A stretch of 48,999 nt of DNA from assembly GCF_000716545.1 (NCBI RefSeq), contig NZ_JNWZ01000072.1, positions 1 to 48,999 on the forward strand, read 5' to 3'. Below, piece after piece: positions 1-9,287 of this stretch. The stretch's first letter is position 1, and every line of letters starts with the position of its first letter. This DNA is from Kitasatospora phosalacinea (GTDB lineage: Bacteria > Actinomycetota > Actinomycetes > Streptomycetales > Streptomycetaceae). The translations under genes were made by a program, and so were the position numbers. Under the pieces are notes generated by a model. It searched no databases. It was not told where the DNA came from and worked only from the letters and a program-made list of their open reading frames with translations.

Positions 1-150
1 CACGGCGACCTGGTCCGCAACAACCCCGACCAGACCATGACCATCGACCCCTGCAACCTGCAACTGCTCTACCAGGGCAAGTCCCCCACCGCGTCCGGCA
101 CCTACGACCAGCTCCCCTGGCGTCCGGGTGTCCTGACCCTGCAGCACTGA
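1..150 (+). CDS. C-terminal end of a probable GH62 alpha-L-arabinofuranosidase (partial)
   Basis: Only the last 49 codons are in the window, in frame 1, ending at TGA 148-150. The visible tail reads through [17 protein letters not shown] to [12 protein letters not shown]. This DPC...LQ.LYQG...YN/YDxLPWRPGxLT pattern is what I remember from the C-terminus of secreted GH62 arabinofuranosidases of Streptomyces, which remove arabinose from arabinoxylan. That assignment is from memory and rests on a short stretch; a related GH43 enzyme is the main alternative. A secreted hemicellulase fits the cellulose, arabinan and xylan genes to the right. It is convergent with the transporter operon and shares the hairpin terminator at 187-242. 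Confidence 0.55.
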   Translation, partial: HGDLVRNNPDQTMTIDPCNLQLLYQGKSPTASGTYDQLPWRPGVLTLQH

Positions 151-186
151 CCGCTCCGACCGCGGCGGGCGCCTCCTGACGGGCGT

Positions 187-242
187 CCGCCGCACGGAGA
201 AGGGCCCCGGCCGGTCGGCCGGGGCCCTTCTCCGTGCGGCGG
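187..242. terminator. Perfect 26-bp stem bidirectional terminator
   Basis: Arms 187-212 and 217-242 are exact reverse complements, closed by a 4-nt loop (ggtc). It lies 36 bp after the stop of the plus-strand hydrolase and ends 6 bp before the stop of the minus-strand binding-protein gene. It is therefore placed to end both convergent transcripts. It has no U tract, which is normal in high-GC actinomycetes. Confidence 0.9.
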
Positions 243-247
243 CGGGA

Positions 248-1951
248 TCAGTCGCGCGGGGTGAGGTGGAGGATGATGTACTCGTACGCCTGGGAGTTCG
301 GCGAGGGGTTGATGTAGGGGTCGCCCTCGTTCGGCCAGCCCGTGAAGTCGGTGTCGTTGTACTCGTACCAGGCCGCGCCGTAGAACACCGGGACGGCGGG
401 GACGTCGTCCGACATGATCTGCTGGAGGGTGTTCAGCGCGGTCTTCTCGGCCTCGGCGTCGCCCGCGTTCTGGAACGCCTTGACGGCGTCGCGGACCTTC
501 GGGGAGTCGTACTTGCTGAAGTCGCCCGCCGCGACCTGGCCGGTCTCGGCGCCCATGCCCGGGTCGAGAACGTACTGCAGGCGCTGGAACGGGGTGCCGC
601 CCTGGCCCCAGTGGATGGCCGCCTCGTAGTTGCCGGTGGTGATCGCGGTGTTCCAGCTGTTGAAGTCGAAGGCGCCGTTGGTGCTGACGTCGAAGCCGAG
701 CGCGTTCAGGTCCTTGGCCATCGCCTGCGCGGTGCACCAGTAGTCGGAGAACGAGTTCGGGTCGATGATGGTGAACTTGATGGTGTGGCCGTCGCGGGTC
801 CACTTGCCGCCGCTGTCCTTGGTCCAGCCCGCCGCGCCGAGCAGCGAGTCGACCTTGGCCGCGTCGGCCTCCGGCTTGAGGTCGTTCGCCAGCGCCGGGT
901 TGACCATCGCCTGGTCGGCCGGCAGCAGCAGCCCGCCGGAGGAGGTGGCGGGAAGGGCGTAGTCGGTCTCGCACTGGCCCGCGTACGCGCGGCGGTTGAG
1001 GCCGGCGCTGATCGCCTTGCGGACCGCGGGGTCGGCGAGCGCGGGGGAGGTGGCGCTCTTGTTGTTGAGCATCAGGGAGACCGTGTTGGAGGCCGGGAAG
1101 TACGGCGCCGCGGCCTGGAACAGGTGGTGGTGCTGCGGGTCCTTGCCGACGAAGGTGTTCTGGACGTTGGTGATGTTGTTGCCGGTGAGGTCGATCTCGC
1201 CGTTGTTGAGCGCCAGGGTGGCGGCGTCGTTGGTGGCGTAGGCGGGGAAGGAGACGTGCTGCACCTTCGGCTTCTCGCGGAAGGCCGGGTTGACCTTGAA
1301 GGTGATGTTCTGCGCGGTGAACTTGTCCACCAGGTACGGGCCGGTGCCGATCGCCTGGTCGGCCTTGATGACCGCGGTGCCCGGGTTGCTGATCGTGGAC
1401 CAGACGTGCTTGGGCACGATCAGCTGGTTGCCGATGCCGATGAAGTTGGCCTTCTGCGGGCCGTCGAAGGTCAGCACCACGGTGGTGGCGTCCGGGGTGG
1501 TGATGTCGCTGGGCAGCGGCGCGCCGCCGGTGTTGGTGGCCGGGTTGGCCTTCAGCATCTCGAAGGTGAACTTCACGTCCTCGGAGGTGAAGGGCTTGCC
1601 GTCGCTGAAGGTGATGCCGGACTGCAGCGCCAGGGTGAGCGTCCGGTTGCCGTTCGACCACTCGAAGGACTTGGCGAGCCACGGGATCGGCGGCTGGTCG
1701 GCCTTGAGGGTGTTGAACTGGAAGAGCGGCTCGAAGACCAGCGAGCGGGCGTTCTGGGCGGAGATGAAGGAGTTTCCGTCGAAGGGGTTGTAGTTCTCGG
1801 TGAACGACGGCATCGGGGCCGACTCGACCACCAGGGTCCGGTCGGCGCCGGCGTCGGTGGACTTCGAACCGCCGGAGTCGGTGCAGGCGGTGGCGCCGAG
1901 GCCGACGACGGCGGCCAGGGCGACGGCTCTGAGAGCGGTGGAACGGCGCAT
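248..1951 (-). CDS. ABC transporter substrate-binding lipoprotein, SBP family 5 (Opp/Dpp type)
   Basis: 567 aa, ATG start at 1951 with aggag 9 nt upstream. The N-terminus is a lipoprotein signal (MRRSTALRAVALAAVVGLGATAC, lipobox-like ATAC at residues 20-23), then a Ser/Gly-rich linker. Features of the extracellular solute-binding family 5 are visible: ENYNPF near the mature N-terminus, FSDGKPFTSEDVKFTFE, GTGPYLV and a VPVFYGAAWYEYN tail. Length is normal for the family. It is the last gene of the GH1-permease-permease-ATPase-ATPase-SBP run. The family is named for peptides, but members bind oligosaccharides in several bacteria, and the neighbouring beta-glucosidase and cellulases argue for a cello-oligosaccharide or other beta-glucan ligand. 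That ligand is an inference. Confidence 0.88.
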   Translation of the reverse strand: MRRSTALRAVALAAVVGLGATACTDSGGSKSTDAGADRTLVVESAPMPSFTENYNPFDGNSFISAQNARSLVFEPLFQFNTLKADQPPIPWLAKSFEWSNGNRTLTLALQSGITFSDGKPFTSEDVKFTFEMLKANPATNTGGAPLPSDITTPDATTVVLTFDGPQKANFIGIGNQLIVPKHVWSTISNPGTAVIKADQAIGTGPYLVDKFTAQNITFKVNPAFREKPKVQHVSFPAYATNDAATLALNNGEIDLTGNNITNVQNTFVGKDPQHHHLFQAAAPYFPASNTVSLMLNNKSATSPALADPAVRKAISAGLNRRAYAGQCETDYALPATSSGGLLLPADQAMVNPALANDLKPEADAAKVDSLLGAAGWTKDSGGKWTRDGHTIKFTIIDPNSFSDYWCTAQAMAKDLNALGFDVSTNGAFDFNSWNTAITTGNYEAAIHWGQGGTPFQRLQYVLDPGMGAETGQVAAGDFSKYDSPKVRDAVKAFQNAGDAEAEKTALNTLQQIMSDDVPAVPVFYGAAWYEYNDTDFTGWPNEGDPYINPSPNSQAYEYIILHLTPRD

Positions 1952-2010
1952 GGCAGGGTGCTCCTGGGGTGGGGTGTTCGGGTGGGTTCCGGGTGGTGCG
2001 TGAGGGTCGT

Positions 2011-3044
2011 TCAGGCGGACGCGGTGCCCGCTGCCCGCTCGGGGTCGAGCAGCCAGCAGGCGGCGACCTGGTCGCCCGCGGCGGGCCGCACCGGCGGCGC
2101 GGTCTCGGCGCACACCGGCATCGCGAGCGGGCAGCGCGGGTGGAAGCGGCAGCCGCTCGGCGGGTCGATCAGGCTGGGCGGTGCGCCGCGCCCGCGCAGC
2201 ACCACCGGTTCGCGGCGCCGGGGGTCGGGGGCGGCGCTCAGCAGCAGCCGGGTGTACGGGTGCGCGGGGCTGTCGGTGACCTGGACGGCCGGGCCGGACT
2301 CGACGATCTGCCCGGCGTACATCACCACGACGGTGTCGGCGAGGTAGCGGGCCGAGGCGATGTCGTGGGTGACGTACAGGATGGCGAGCCGCTCGCGTTC
2401 GCGCAGTTCGTCGAGCAGGTTGAGCACGCCGAGGCGGATCGAGACGTCGAGCATGGAGACCGGCTCGTCGGCGAGCAGCACCCGGGGTCGTACGGCGAGG
2501 CCGCGGGCGATGGCGACCCGCTGGCGCTGGCCGCCAGACAGCTCGTGCGGGAACTTGTCGAGGTAGCGTTCGGCCGGGGTGAGGCTGACGCGTTCGAGCA
2601 GCTGCGCGGCGCGGGCGTCGAGTTCGCTCCCGCGCAGGCCCTGGTGCAGCTTGAGCGGGCGCCGCAGGTGGTAGCGGATGCTGTGCACGGCGTTCAGCGA
2701 GGAGAACGGGTCCTGCAGCACCAGGTGCACCTGGCCGGCGTAGGCGCGCCGGGCCCGCGCGGAGCCGCCCACCGGCTCGCCGTCCAGCAGCAGTTCGCCC
2801 GAGGTCGGGGCGGTCAGCCGGGTCAGCAGCCGCGACAGGGTGGACTTGCCGGAGCCGGACTCGCCGACCACGGCGGTGACCGTGCCCTCCGGCAGGGCCA
2901 GCGAGACGTCCTCGACGGCGCGCACGACCCGGCCGCGCCGCAGTCCCCCGTGGACCGGGAAGTGCTTGGTGAGGCCGCGGGCCTCCAGTGCGGGGGTGCC
3001 CGGGCGCTTCGGGCCGTGCACCACCCGGGTGGTGTCGGTGCTGG

Positions 3045-3048
<4 letters not shown>
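2011..3048 (-). CDS. Opp/Dpp-type ABC transporter ATP-binding protein (DppF/OppF-like)
   Basis: 345 aa, GTG start at 3048 with gggag 6 nt upstream. The start overlaps the stop of the preceding ATPase gene as GTGA, so the two are translationally coupled. Walker A is GESGSGKST, the signature is [16 protein letters not shown] and Walker B is VLLADEP. The oligopeptide/dipeptide ATPase C-terminal domain follows, with the Cys-containing [15 protein letters not shown] motif seen in family members. It pairs with the DppD-like ATPase to energise the DppB/DppC-like permeases. The 59-bp gap to the binding-protein gene carries no strong hairpin, so the operon probably continues through it. Confidence 0.92.
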
Positions 3049-4096
<1,048 letters not shown>

Positions 4097-4100
<4 letters not shown>

Positions 4101-5059
4101 GGCTGCGCCTCCTTCAGCGGGACGGGGTTCGACGGCGCGGCCGCGGGGCCGGGCGCCGCGGACTTCAGCACGGGGGTGAGGCCGAGGCGGAAGACCACCC
4201 CGCGGGCCCGGCCGGTGCGGGCCGAGGTCAGCCTGGGGTTGATCACCTCGTCGATCCCGAAGTTGACCAGGGCCAGGGCGATCCCGACCAGCGCGACGGC
4301 CAGCGCCGGCGGCAGGTACCACCACCAGTAGCCGTTGACGGCGGCGCCCGAGGACTGGGCCTCGTTGAGCACGGTGCCCCAGGTCACCGAGGCGGGGCTG
4401 ATCACGCCCAGCCAGGCCAGCGCGGTGTACGTGCCGATGCCGTAGATGACGGTGAAGATGAACGCCGACGCCAGGATCGGCAGCAGGTTCGGCACCACCT
4501 CGAACAGGATGATCCGCCAGGTGCGTTCGCCGATCACCCGGGCCGCCTCGACGTAGTCGGCCGCGCGCAGCGCCAGGGTCTGCGCGCGCAGCACGCGCGC
4601 GCCCCAGGCCCAGGCGGTGAGGGCGATCACCGAGCCGATCAGCAGCGGATCGCTGGTCTCCGAGGGCGGCAGCGGCTTCATGATCACCATCAGGATCAGC
4701 AGGCCGGGGAGCGCCAGGAAGATGTTGGCCAGCGCGGAGAGCAGGTCGTCCACCAGGCCGCCGACGAAACCGGCGGTGACGCCGACCACGACGGACAGCG
4801 CGCAGGCGAACAGCCCGGCGAGGAAGGAGATCAGCAGGGTGTCCCGGCCGCCGGTCAGCAGCCGCGAGAACAGGTCGTGCTGCTGCTGGTCGGTGCCGAG
4901 CCAGAACCGGCCCGAGGGGGCGAGCGGCAGACCGCTGGTGCGGTCGGCCTGCCAGTCGGCGGAGTGCGGCGCGATCAGCGGGCCGACCACGGCCAGCAGC
5001 AGGAGCACCAGCAGCAGGGCCGAACCGGCGAGCACTTTCGGGGAGCGGAGGGCGCGCAT
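4097..5059 (-). CDS. Opp/Dpp-type ABC transporter permease (DppC-like)
   Basis: 320 aa, ATG at 5059 with aaggagg 8 nt upstream. An N-terminal membrane segment ([20 protein letters not shown]) is followed by a periplasm-facing loop and about five more hydrophobic segments. The cytoplasmic EAA-type loop that docks on the ATPase reads [20 protein letters not shown]. The C-terminal tail after the last segment is about 45 residues and proline/alanine-rich. Its stop overlaps the next ATPase start, and it lies 3 bp downstream of the DppB-like permease gene. Confidence 0.92.
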
Positions 5060-5062
5060 CGC

Positions 5063-6052
5063 TCAGGCCTCCTTGCGGGCACGGGGGTCGAGGGCGACGT
5101 AGGCGAGGTCCGCGACCAGGTTCACGGCCAGCACGGTGAAGACGACGACCAGCAGGATCCCCTGGAGCAGCGGGTAGTCGCCGGTGAGGATGGCCTGGTA
5201 GATCTGCCAGCCGACGCCCGGGTAGGTGAAGACGATCTCGGTGACCAGTGAGCCGGTCACCACCAGGCTGATCGACAGGGCGAAGTTGGAGATGGTCGGC
5301 AGGATCGCGTTGCGCGCCGCCACCGCGGCCACCCGCCACTGCGGGAGCCCCTTCGCGGCGGCGACCAGGACGTAGTCCTCGTCCATCGTGGTGATCATCA
5401 TGTTGCGCATGCCGATCACCCAGCCGGCCAGCGAGGCCAGCACCACGGTCAGCGCCGGCAGCGTGCCGTGCTCGATCACGCTGGTGACGAACGGTCCGTT
5501 CCACCCCGGCGTCAGGTGGGCGTGCCGGCCGATGTCGTAGCCGTTCTGGTAGGGGAAGAAGCCGCCGAAGTAGCCGAGGGTCATCATCACCAGGAAGGCC
5601 AGGATGAAGTACGGCACCGACTGGAAGAAGGTCGCGGCGGGCAGCAGGCCGTCCAGCAGCCCGTTGCGCTTCCAGCCGACGACGATCCCGGCCAGCGTGC
5701 CGACCACGAAGGCCAGCGCGGTCGCCGTGCCGACCAGGCCCAGCGTCCACGGCAGGGTGCTGCCCAGGATGGAGGAGACCGGCGCGGACTGCGAGGTGGA
5801 CAGGCCCAGGTCTCCGTGGAGCAGGCCGGACAGGTAGGTCAGGTACTGGCTCGGCAGGCTGTGGTCGGCGCCGGTGCCGTACTGCGCCTCCAGCGCCCGG
5901 ATCGCCGCCGGGTCGAGGTTGGCGCCGCGCAGCTTGGCCAGCGCGTTCTGCAGGGCGCTGCCGGGCAGCAGCCGGGCCAGGAAGAAGTTCAGGGTCACCG
6001 CGGCGAAGCCGGCCAGCAGGTAGAAGCCGAGGCGGCGCAGTAGCGTCCGCAT
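5063..6052 (-). CDS. Opp/Dpp-type ABC transporter permease (DppB-like)
   Basis: 329 aa, ATG at 6052 with gaaggga about 8 nt upstream. The N-terminal segment (FYLLAGFAAVTLNFFLARLLPG) is typical of DppB/OppB proteins, whose first helix precedes a large extracytoplasmic loop. Further membrane segments follow, and the EAA loop reads AAAKGLPQWRVAAVAARNAI. It is the first transporter gene after the GH1 gene (91-bp gap). It forms the transmembrane channel with the DppC-like partner. Confidence 0.92.
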   Translation of the reverse strand: MRTLLRRLGFYLLAGFAAVTLNFFLARLLPGSALQNALAKLRGANLDPAAIRALEAQYGTGADHSLPSQYLTYLSGLLHGDLGLSTSQSAPVSSILGSTLPWTLGLVGTATALAFVVGTLAGIVVGWKRNGLLDGLLPAATFFQSVPYFILAFLVMMTLGYFGGFFPYQNGYDIGRHAHLTPGWNGPFVTSVIEHGTLPALTVVLASLAGWVIGMRNMMITTMDEDYVLVAAAKGLPQWRVAAVAARNAILPTISNFALSISLVVTGSLVTEIVFTYPGVGWQIYQAILTGDYPLLQGILLVVVFTVLAVNLVADLAYVALDPRARKEA

Positions 6053-6143
6053 GCCGATGCTCCCTTCGGGGTCCTCGGGCGCCTCTGGCGCGTGGGTGGT
6101 CGGTGCGGCCCGACGGCCGCGGGACGGGTGGGGCGGAGCACGG

Positions 6144-7586
6144 TCACAGCGAGCGCGGGACGGCGCCCGTGCGGCACGCCCGGCCGTACCAGTACGCGCT
6201 GTTCTTCGGGGTGCGCCGCTGGGTGGGGAAGTCGACGTGCACCATGCCGAAGCGCTTCGCGTAGCCGTACGCCCACTCGAAGTTGTCCAGCAGCGACCAC
6301 AGGAAGTAGCCCGCCACCGGTACGCCCGCCTCGATCGCCTGGTGCACCGCGGTCAGGTGCTGGTGGACGAAGGCGATCCGCTCCCGGTCGTTCACCACGC
6401 CCTCGGGGGTGACGTAGTCCTCGCAGGCCATGCCGTTCTCGGTGATGATCACGGGCAGGCCGGGGCGCTCCAGGTGGATCCGGTCGAGCAGGTCGCGCAG
6501 TCCGGTCGGGTCGATGCTCCAGTTCATCGCGGTCAGCTCGCCGGGCGGCTGGTGGAAGGCCACGTGCTCGGCGCCGGGCCAGGGCGAGTGGTCGCTGCGG
6601 CCGTGGCAGTCGTCGCGGGAGGCGCCGCTGCCGGAGACCACCGCCGGGGAGTAGTAGTTCAGGCCGAGCTGGTCGATCGGCGCGCCGATCGCCGCCAGGT
6701 CGCCGGGGCGCACCAGCCGCTCCCAGTCGACCAGGTGCGCGGTGTCCTGGTAGAGGTCCGCGTCGTAGCGGCCGCGCAGCACCGGGCTCAGGAAGATCCG
6801 GTTGCCGACCGCGTCGATCCGGCGCACCGCCTCCTGGTCCTCGGGGCTGTCGGTGAGCGGCCGCACCTGGTGCAGGTTGAGCGAGACGGACAGTTCGGCG
6901 GTGCCGGGCAGCGCGGCGCGCAGCGCGGCCGCGCCCCGGCCGTGCGCCAGGTTCAGGTGGTGGGCAGCCTTGAGCGCGTCGGCCGGGTCGGTGCGGCCCG
7001 GGGCGTGCACGCCGGAGCCGTAGCCGAGGAAGGCCGAGCACCACGGCTCGTTCAGCGTGGTCCAGTGCCGCACCCGGTCGCCGAGGGCGCCGGCCACCAG
7101 GGAGGCGTACTCGCCGAAGCGCTCCGCGGTCTCCCGGACCGTCCAGCCGCCGGCGTCCTCCAGGTGCTGCGGCAGGTCCCAGTGGTAGAGCGTGGCCAGC
7201 GGGGTGATGCCGGCCGCCAGCAGTTCGTCCACCAGCGCGCGGTAGAAGTCGAGCCCGCGCTCGACGGCCGGGCCCCGGCCGGTCGGCTGCACCCGGGGCC
7301 AGGCCACCGAGAAGCGGTACGCGGTCAGCCCGAGGTCCTTCATCAGCGCGACGTCCTCGCGCCAGCGGTGGTAGTGGTCGACCGCCAGGTCGCCGGTGTC
7401 GCCGCGGTTCACCTTGCCCGGCGTGTGGCTGAAGGTGTCCCAGATCGACGGGGTCCGGCCGTCCTCGGTGGCCGCGCCCTCGATCTGGTAGGCCGAGGTG
7501 GCGGTGCCCCAGAGGAAGTCCGGCGGGAAGTGGAGGAAGTCGTCGGGCTGGGCCTCGACGGCCCTGCGGTCCTGGACCTCGGTCAT
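6144..7586 (-). CDS. GH1 beta-glucosidase
   Basis: 480 aa with no signal peptide, so probably cytoplasmic. N-terminal signature [19 protein letters not shown]; acid/base Glu180 in TTLNEPW; nucleophile Glu383 in IITENG; aglycone-site WSLLDNFEW near the C-terminus. Length is typical of GH1. It hydrolyses the terminal beta-glucosyl residue of cellobiose or cello-oligosaccharides after import, which fits the ABC importer encoded downstream in the same direction. ATG at 7586. A GGGAGCGCTCCC palindrome lies 3 nt upstream and its ggag half may double as the ribosome-binding site. In Streptomyces the CebR regulator controls bglC through nearly the same palindrome (TGGGAGCGCTCCCA). Confidence 0.93.
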   Translation of the reverse strand: MTEVQDRRAVEAQPDDFLHFPPDFLWGTATSAYQIEGAATEDGRTPSIWDTFSHTPGKVNRGDTGDLAVDHYHRWREDVALMKDLGLTAYRFSVAWPRVQPTGRGPAVERGLDFYRALVDELLAAGITPLATLYHWDLPQHLEDAGGWTVRETAERFGEYASLVAGALGDRVRHWTTLNEPWCSAFLGYGSGVHAPGRTDPADALKAAHHLNLAHGRGAAALRAALPGTAELSVSLNLHQVRPLTDSPEDQEAVRRIDAVGNRIFLSPVLRGRYDADLYQDTAHLVDWERLVRPGDLAAIGAPIDQLGLNYYSPAVVSGSGASRDDCHGRSDHSPWPGAEHVAFHQPPGELTAMNWSIDPTGLRDLLDRIHLERPGLPVIITENGMACEDYVTPEGVVNDRERIAFVHQHLTAVHQAIEAGVPVAGYFLWSLLDNFEWAYGYAKRFGMVHVDFPTQRRTPKNSAYWYGRACRTGAVPRSL

Positions 7587-7588
7587 TG

Positions 7589-7602
7589 CGGGAGCGCTCC
7601 CA
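7589..7602. promoter_or_regulatory. CebR-like operator at the GH1 translation start
   Basis: cGGGAGCGCTCCCa matches the 14-bp cellobiose-repressor (CebR/CelR) box TGGGAGCGCTCCCA at 13 of 14 positions, with a perfect 12-bp palindrome at 7590-7601. It sits between the promoter and the GH1 start and overlaps the likely Shine-Dalgarno region. Confidence 0.75.
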
Positions 7603-7680
7603 TGCGTTCGAATCGGAAGCCGCCGCGGGGTCTGAACGATGCGCGCGGCGGGCAGGTAGGAAGGAGAGTCTTGCTGGAAG

Positions 7681-7696
7681 CTGGAAGCGCTTCCAG
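7681..7696. promoter_or_regulatory. LacI-family operator, perfect 16-bp palindrome
   Basis: CTGGAAGCGCTTCCAG, perfect dyad with the central CG typical of LacI-family sites. It lies downstream of the predicted -10 of the GH1 operon, where a bound repressor would block initiation or clearance. Confidence 0.85.
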
Positions 7697-7767
7697 GGTG
7701 GTGCCGGAAGTTTCTGGCTCGTCAGGTGCGTGTGTCAAGAGTTTGAACAGCCGATACCGGAATGAAA

Positions 7768-7783
7768 CTGGAAGCGCTTCCAG
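7768..7783. promoter_or_regulatory. LacI-family operator, second perfect copy
   Basis: CTGGAAGCGCTTCCAG, identical to the copy at 7681-7696. Centre-to-centre distance is 87 bp, with the predicted -35/-10 pair between the two sites. Confidence 0.85.
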
Positions 7784-7915
7784 TCGTGACCGGAGCCACC
7801 CGCCGGGCGGCGCGGCATACCGGGGCGTCGGACGGCGCGGCGGGGCCGGGCCGCCGGGCGCGGACGGTCGGGCCGCCGGGCGCGGGGCGGCCGGATCACC
7901 GGGTGCGGGGGTGGG

Positions 7916-8983
7916 TCAGACCCCCGTCGGCACCGTCGGCACCGTCGGCACTATCGGCCCCGCCGACGCGTCCGGGGCGGACTCGCGCACGGTCAGGCGG
8001 GTCGGCAGGATCAGCGGGCTGGGGTCGTGCCCCTCGATGGCGCCCACCAGCATCCTGGCCATCTCCCGCCCCAGCGACCGCACCGGCTGGTGCACGGTGG
8101 TGAGCGGCGGGGCGGTGTGCCGGGCGCTGGCCAGGTCGTTGAAGCCGATCACCGCGACGTCCTCGGGCACCCGCAGTCCGCGCGTGCGCAGCGTGCGCAG
8201 CGCGCCGATGGCCATCGCGTCGGAGGCGGTGAACAGCGCGTCCGGCGCGGGGTGGGCCGCGAGCAGCCGCTCCATCGCCGCGGCCCCGCCGTCCTCGGTG
8301 AAGTCGCCGGCCTCGATGCCGAGCAGCGGGACCCCGGCCAGGGCCAGGCCCTCGGTGAAGCCCTGCTCGCGGGCGACGGCGACCTGGGTGTCCACCTGAC
8401 CGGTGATCATGACGGGCCGGCGGCGCCCGGTCCGGACGAAGTGCTCGGCCGCGAGCCGGGCGCCGCCCCGGTTGTCGGCGTCCACGTACCAGCGCGGCTC
8501 GCCGGTGAGCGGCAGGCCGCCGAACACCACCGGGAGGTCGGTCTGTTCGGCGAGCCGGCCGAGCGGGTCGTCGCCGCGCAGCGCCATCAGCATCACGCCG
8601 TCGGCGCGGCGCGAGCGCAGCAGCCGCTCCAGCCGGTCGCGCCCGCGCGGGGTGTTGGCCAGCAGCAGGATCAGCTCCAGGTCGGTCTGCTCCAGTGCGG
8701 CGCTCACGCCGACGATCACCTCGGCGAAGAAGGGGTCCGCGAACAGGCCCGGCTCGTCGCTGGAGACCGCCAGCACCACCGCGCCGACCCGGCGGGTGGC
8801 CAGTGCCTGCGCGGTCGGGTTGGGGACGAAGCCGAGTTCGCGCACCGCGCGTTCGACCGCCTCCCGCTTGGCCCGGCTGACGTGCGGGGCGTTGTTGATC
8901 ACCCGGGACGCCGCCGTGCGCGAGACGCCGGCGCGCTGGGCCACCTCGTCGAGAGTGGGCATGCGCTTGGGTGACGGCTCCAT
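7916..8983 (-). CDS. LacI-family transcriptional regulator of the cellulose/beta-glucoside genes
   Basis: 355 aa, ATG at 8983 with gaggag about 11 nt upstream; an internal ATG at 8962 lacks a ribosome-binding site. The N-terminal helix-turn-helix reads TLDEVAQRAGVSRTAASRVI, followed by the hinge helix (PNPTAQALATRR). The periplasmic-binding-like sensor domain has TASDAMAIGALRTLR and VIGFNDLASARHTAPPLTTV. The C-terminus carries a small VPT repeat from a 9-nt DNA repeat. One operator-like palindrome lies upstream of its own gene, two lie before the GH1 operon and one before the GH6 gene, so it is the obvious candidate repressor for all three units. The inducer is probably a cello-oligosaccharide; that is inferred from context. 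Confidence 0.9.
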   Translation of the reverse strand: MEPSPKRMPTLDEVAQRAGVSRTAASRVINNAPHVSRAKREAVERAVRELGFVPNPTAQALATRRVGAVVLAVSSDEPGLFADPFFAEVIVGVSAALEQTDLELILLLANTPRGRDRLERLLRSRRADGVMLMALRGDDPLGRLAEQTDLPVVFGGLPLTGEPRWYVDADNRGGARLAAEHFVRTGRRRPVMITGQVDTQVAVAREQGFTEGLALAGVPLLGIEAGDFTEDGGAAAMERLLAAHPAPDALFTASDAMAIGALRTLRTRGLRVPEDVAVIGFNDLASARHTAPPLTTVHQPVRSLGREMARMLVGAIEGHDPSPLILPTRLTVRESAPDASAGPIVPTVPTVPTGV

Positions 8984-9096
8984 GGAAACGGCTGCTCCTC
9001 GGGCTGCGGGGCGTCGGACAGGGGTCATGATTCCACGGCAACCGCAGGCCACGGAGCCCGCGGAGAGCGGAACCCGCCACGGTCCGGCCATGGAAA

Positions 9097-9112
9097 CTGG
9101 TAGCGCTTCCAG
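9097..9112. promoter_or_regulatory. LacI-family operator, imperfect copy (probable autoregulation)
   Basis: CTGGTAGCGCTTCCAG differs from the perfect copies at one base. It lies 114 bp upstream of the LacI gene start, a position suited to autoregulation. Confidence 0.7.
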
Positions 9113-9181
9113 CGTACTCCCGCCACCGAAGGGTGACAGGGGTCGAAGCGGGGACGGCGGACACCCCTGGTGCAGGAAGTA

Positions 9182-9211
9182 TTGACACAGCTCTCCCCCG
9201 GGCCCAATCAT
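9182..9211 (+). promoter_or_regulatory. Predicted promoter of the GH6 genes
   Basis: TTGACA at 9182-9187, an 18-nt spacer, then AATCAT at 9206-9211 (4 of 6 matches to TATAAT). The operator at 9241-9256 would lie about 25-40 nt downstream of the transcription start. Confidence 0.55.
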
Positions 9212-9240
9212 CCCAATCACGCGATTCGATTCGCGCGAAA

Positions 9241-9256
9241 CTGGAAGCGCTTCCAC
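9241..9256. promoter_or_regulatory. LacI-family operator upstream of the GH6 cellulase
   Basis: CTGGAAGCGCTTCCAc. The inner 14 bp (9242-9255) are a perfect palindrome identical to the GH1-operon operators. It lies between the predicted promoter and the ribosome-binding site, so a bound repressor would act as a roadblock. Confidence 0.82.
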
Positions 9257-9287
9257 TTCTCCGCCCCCACCCACCGGAGGAAGAACC

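Larger units (their letters stand above)
7587..7915 (-). promoter_or_regulatory. GH1/ABC operon promoter region with paired operators
   Basis: This 329-bp gene-free stretch lies between the LacI gene stop and the GH1 start. A minus-strand TTGACA (7738-7733) is followed, 18 nt on, by GAAACT as a possible -10. One LacI-type palindrome lies just downstream of this -10 (7681-7696) and one upstream of the -35 (7768-7783), with the CebR-like box nearer the gene. The layout suggests repression of the GH1-transporter operon by two operators 87 bp apart. Confidence 0.6.
8984..9287. promoter_or_regulatory. Divergent promoter region between LacI gene and GH6 gene
   Basis: 304 bp without a gene. It holds the regulator's leader with an imperfect operator at 9097-9112, and a plus-strand promoter candidate TTGACA (9182-9187), 18 nt, AATCAT (9206-9211), followed by an operator at 9241-9256 and ggagg before the GH6 ATG at 9288. 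Confidence 0.65.

Noticed and set aside
266..2347. Very long open frame opposite the binding-protein gene
   Set aside because: Antisense frame produced by high third-position GC. Its composition is Val/Gly/Arg/Asp-dominated, there are no motifs, and the opposite strand has a clear lipoprotein gene.
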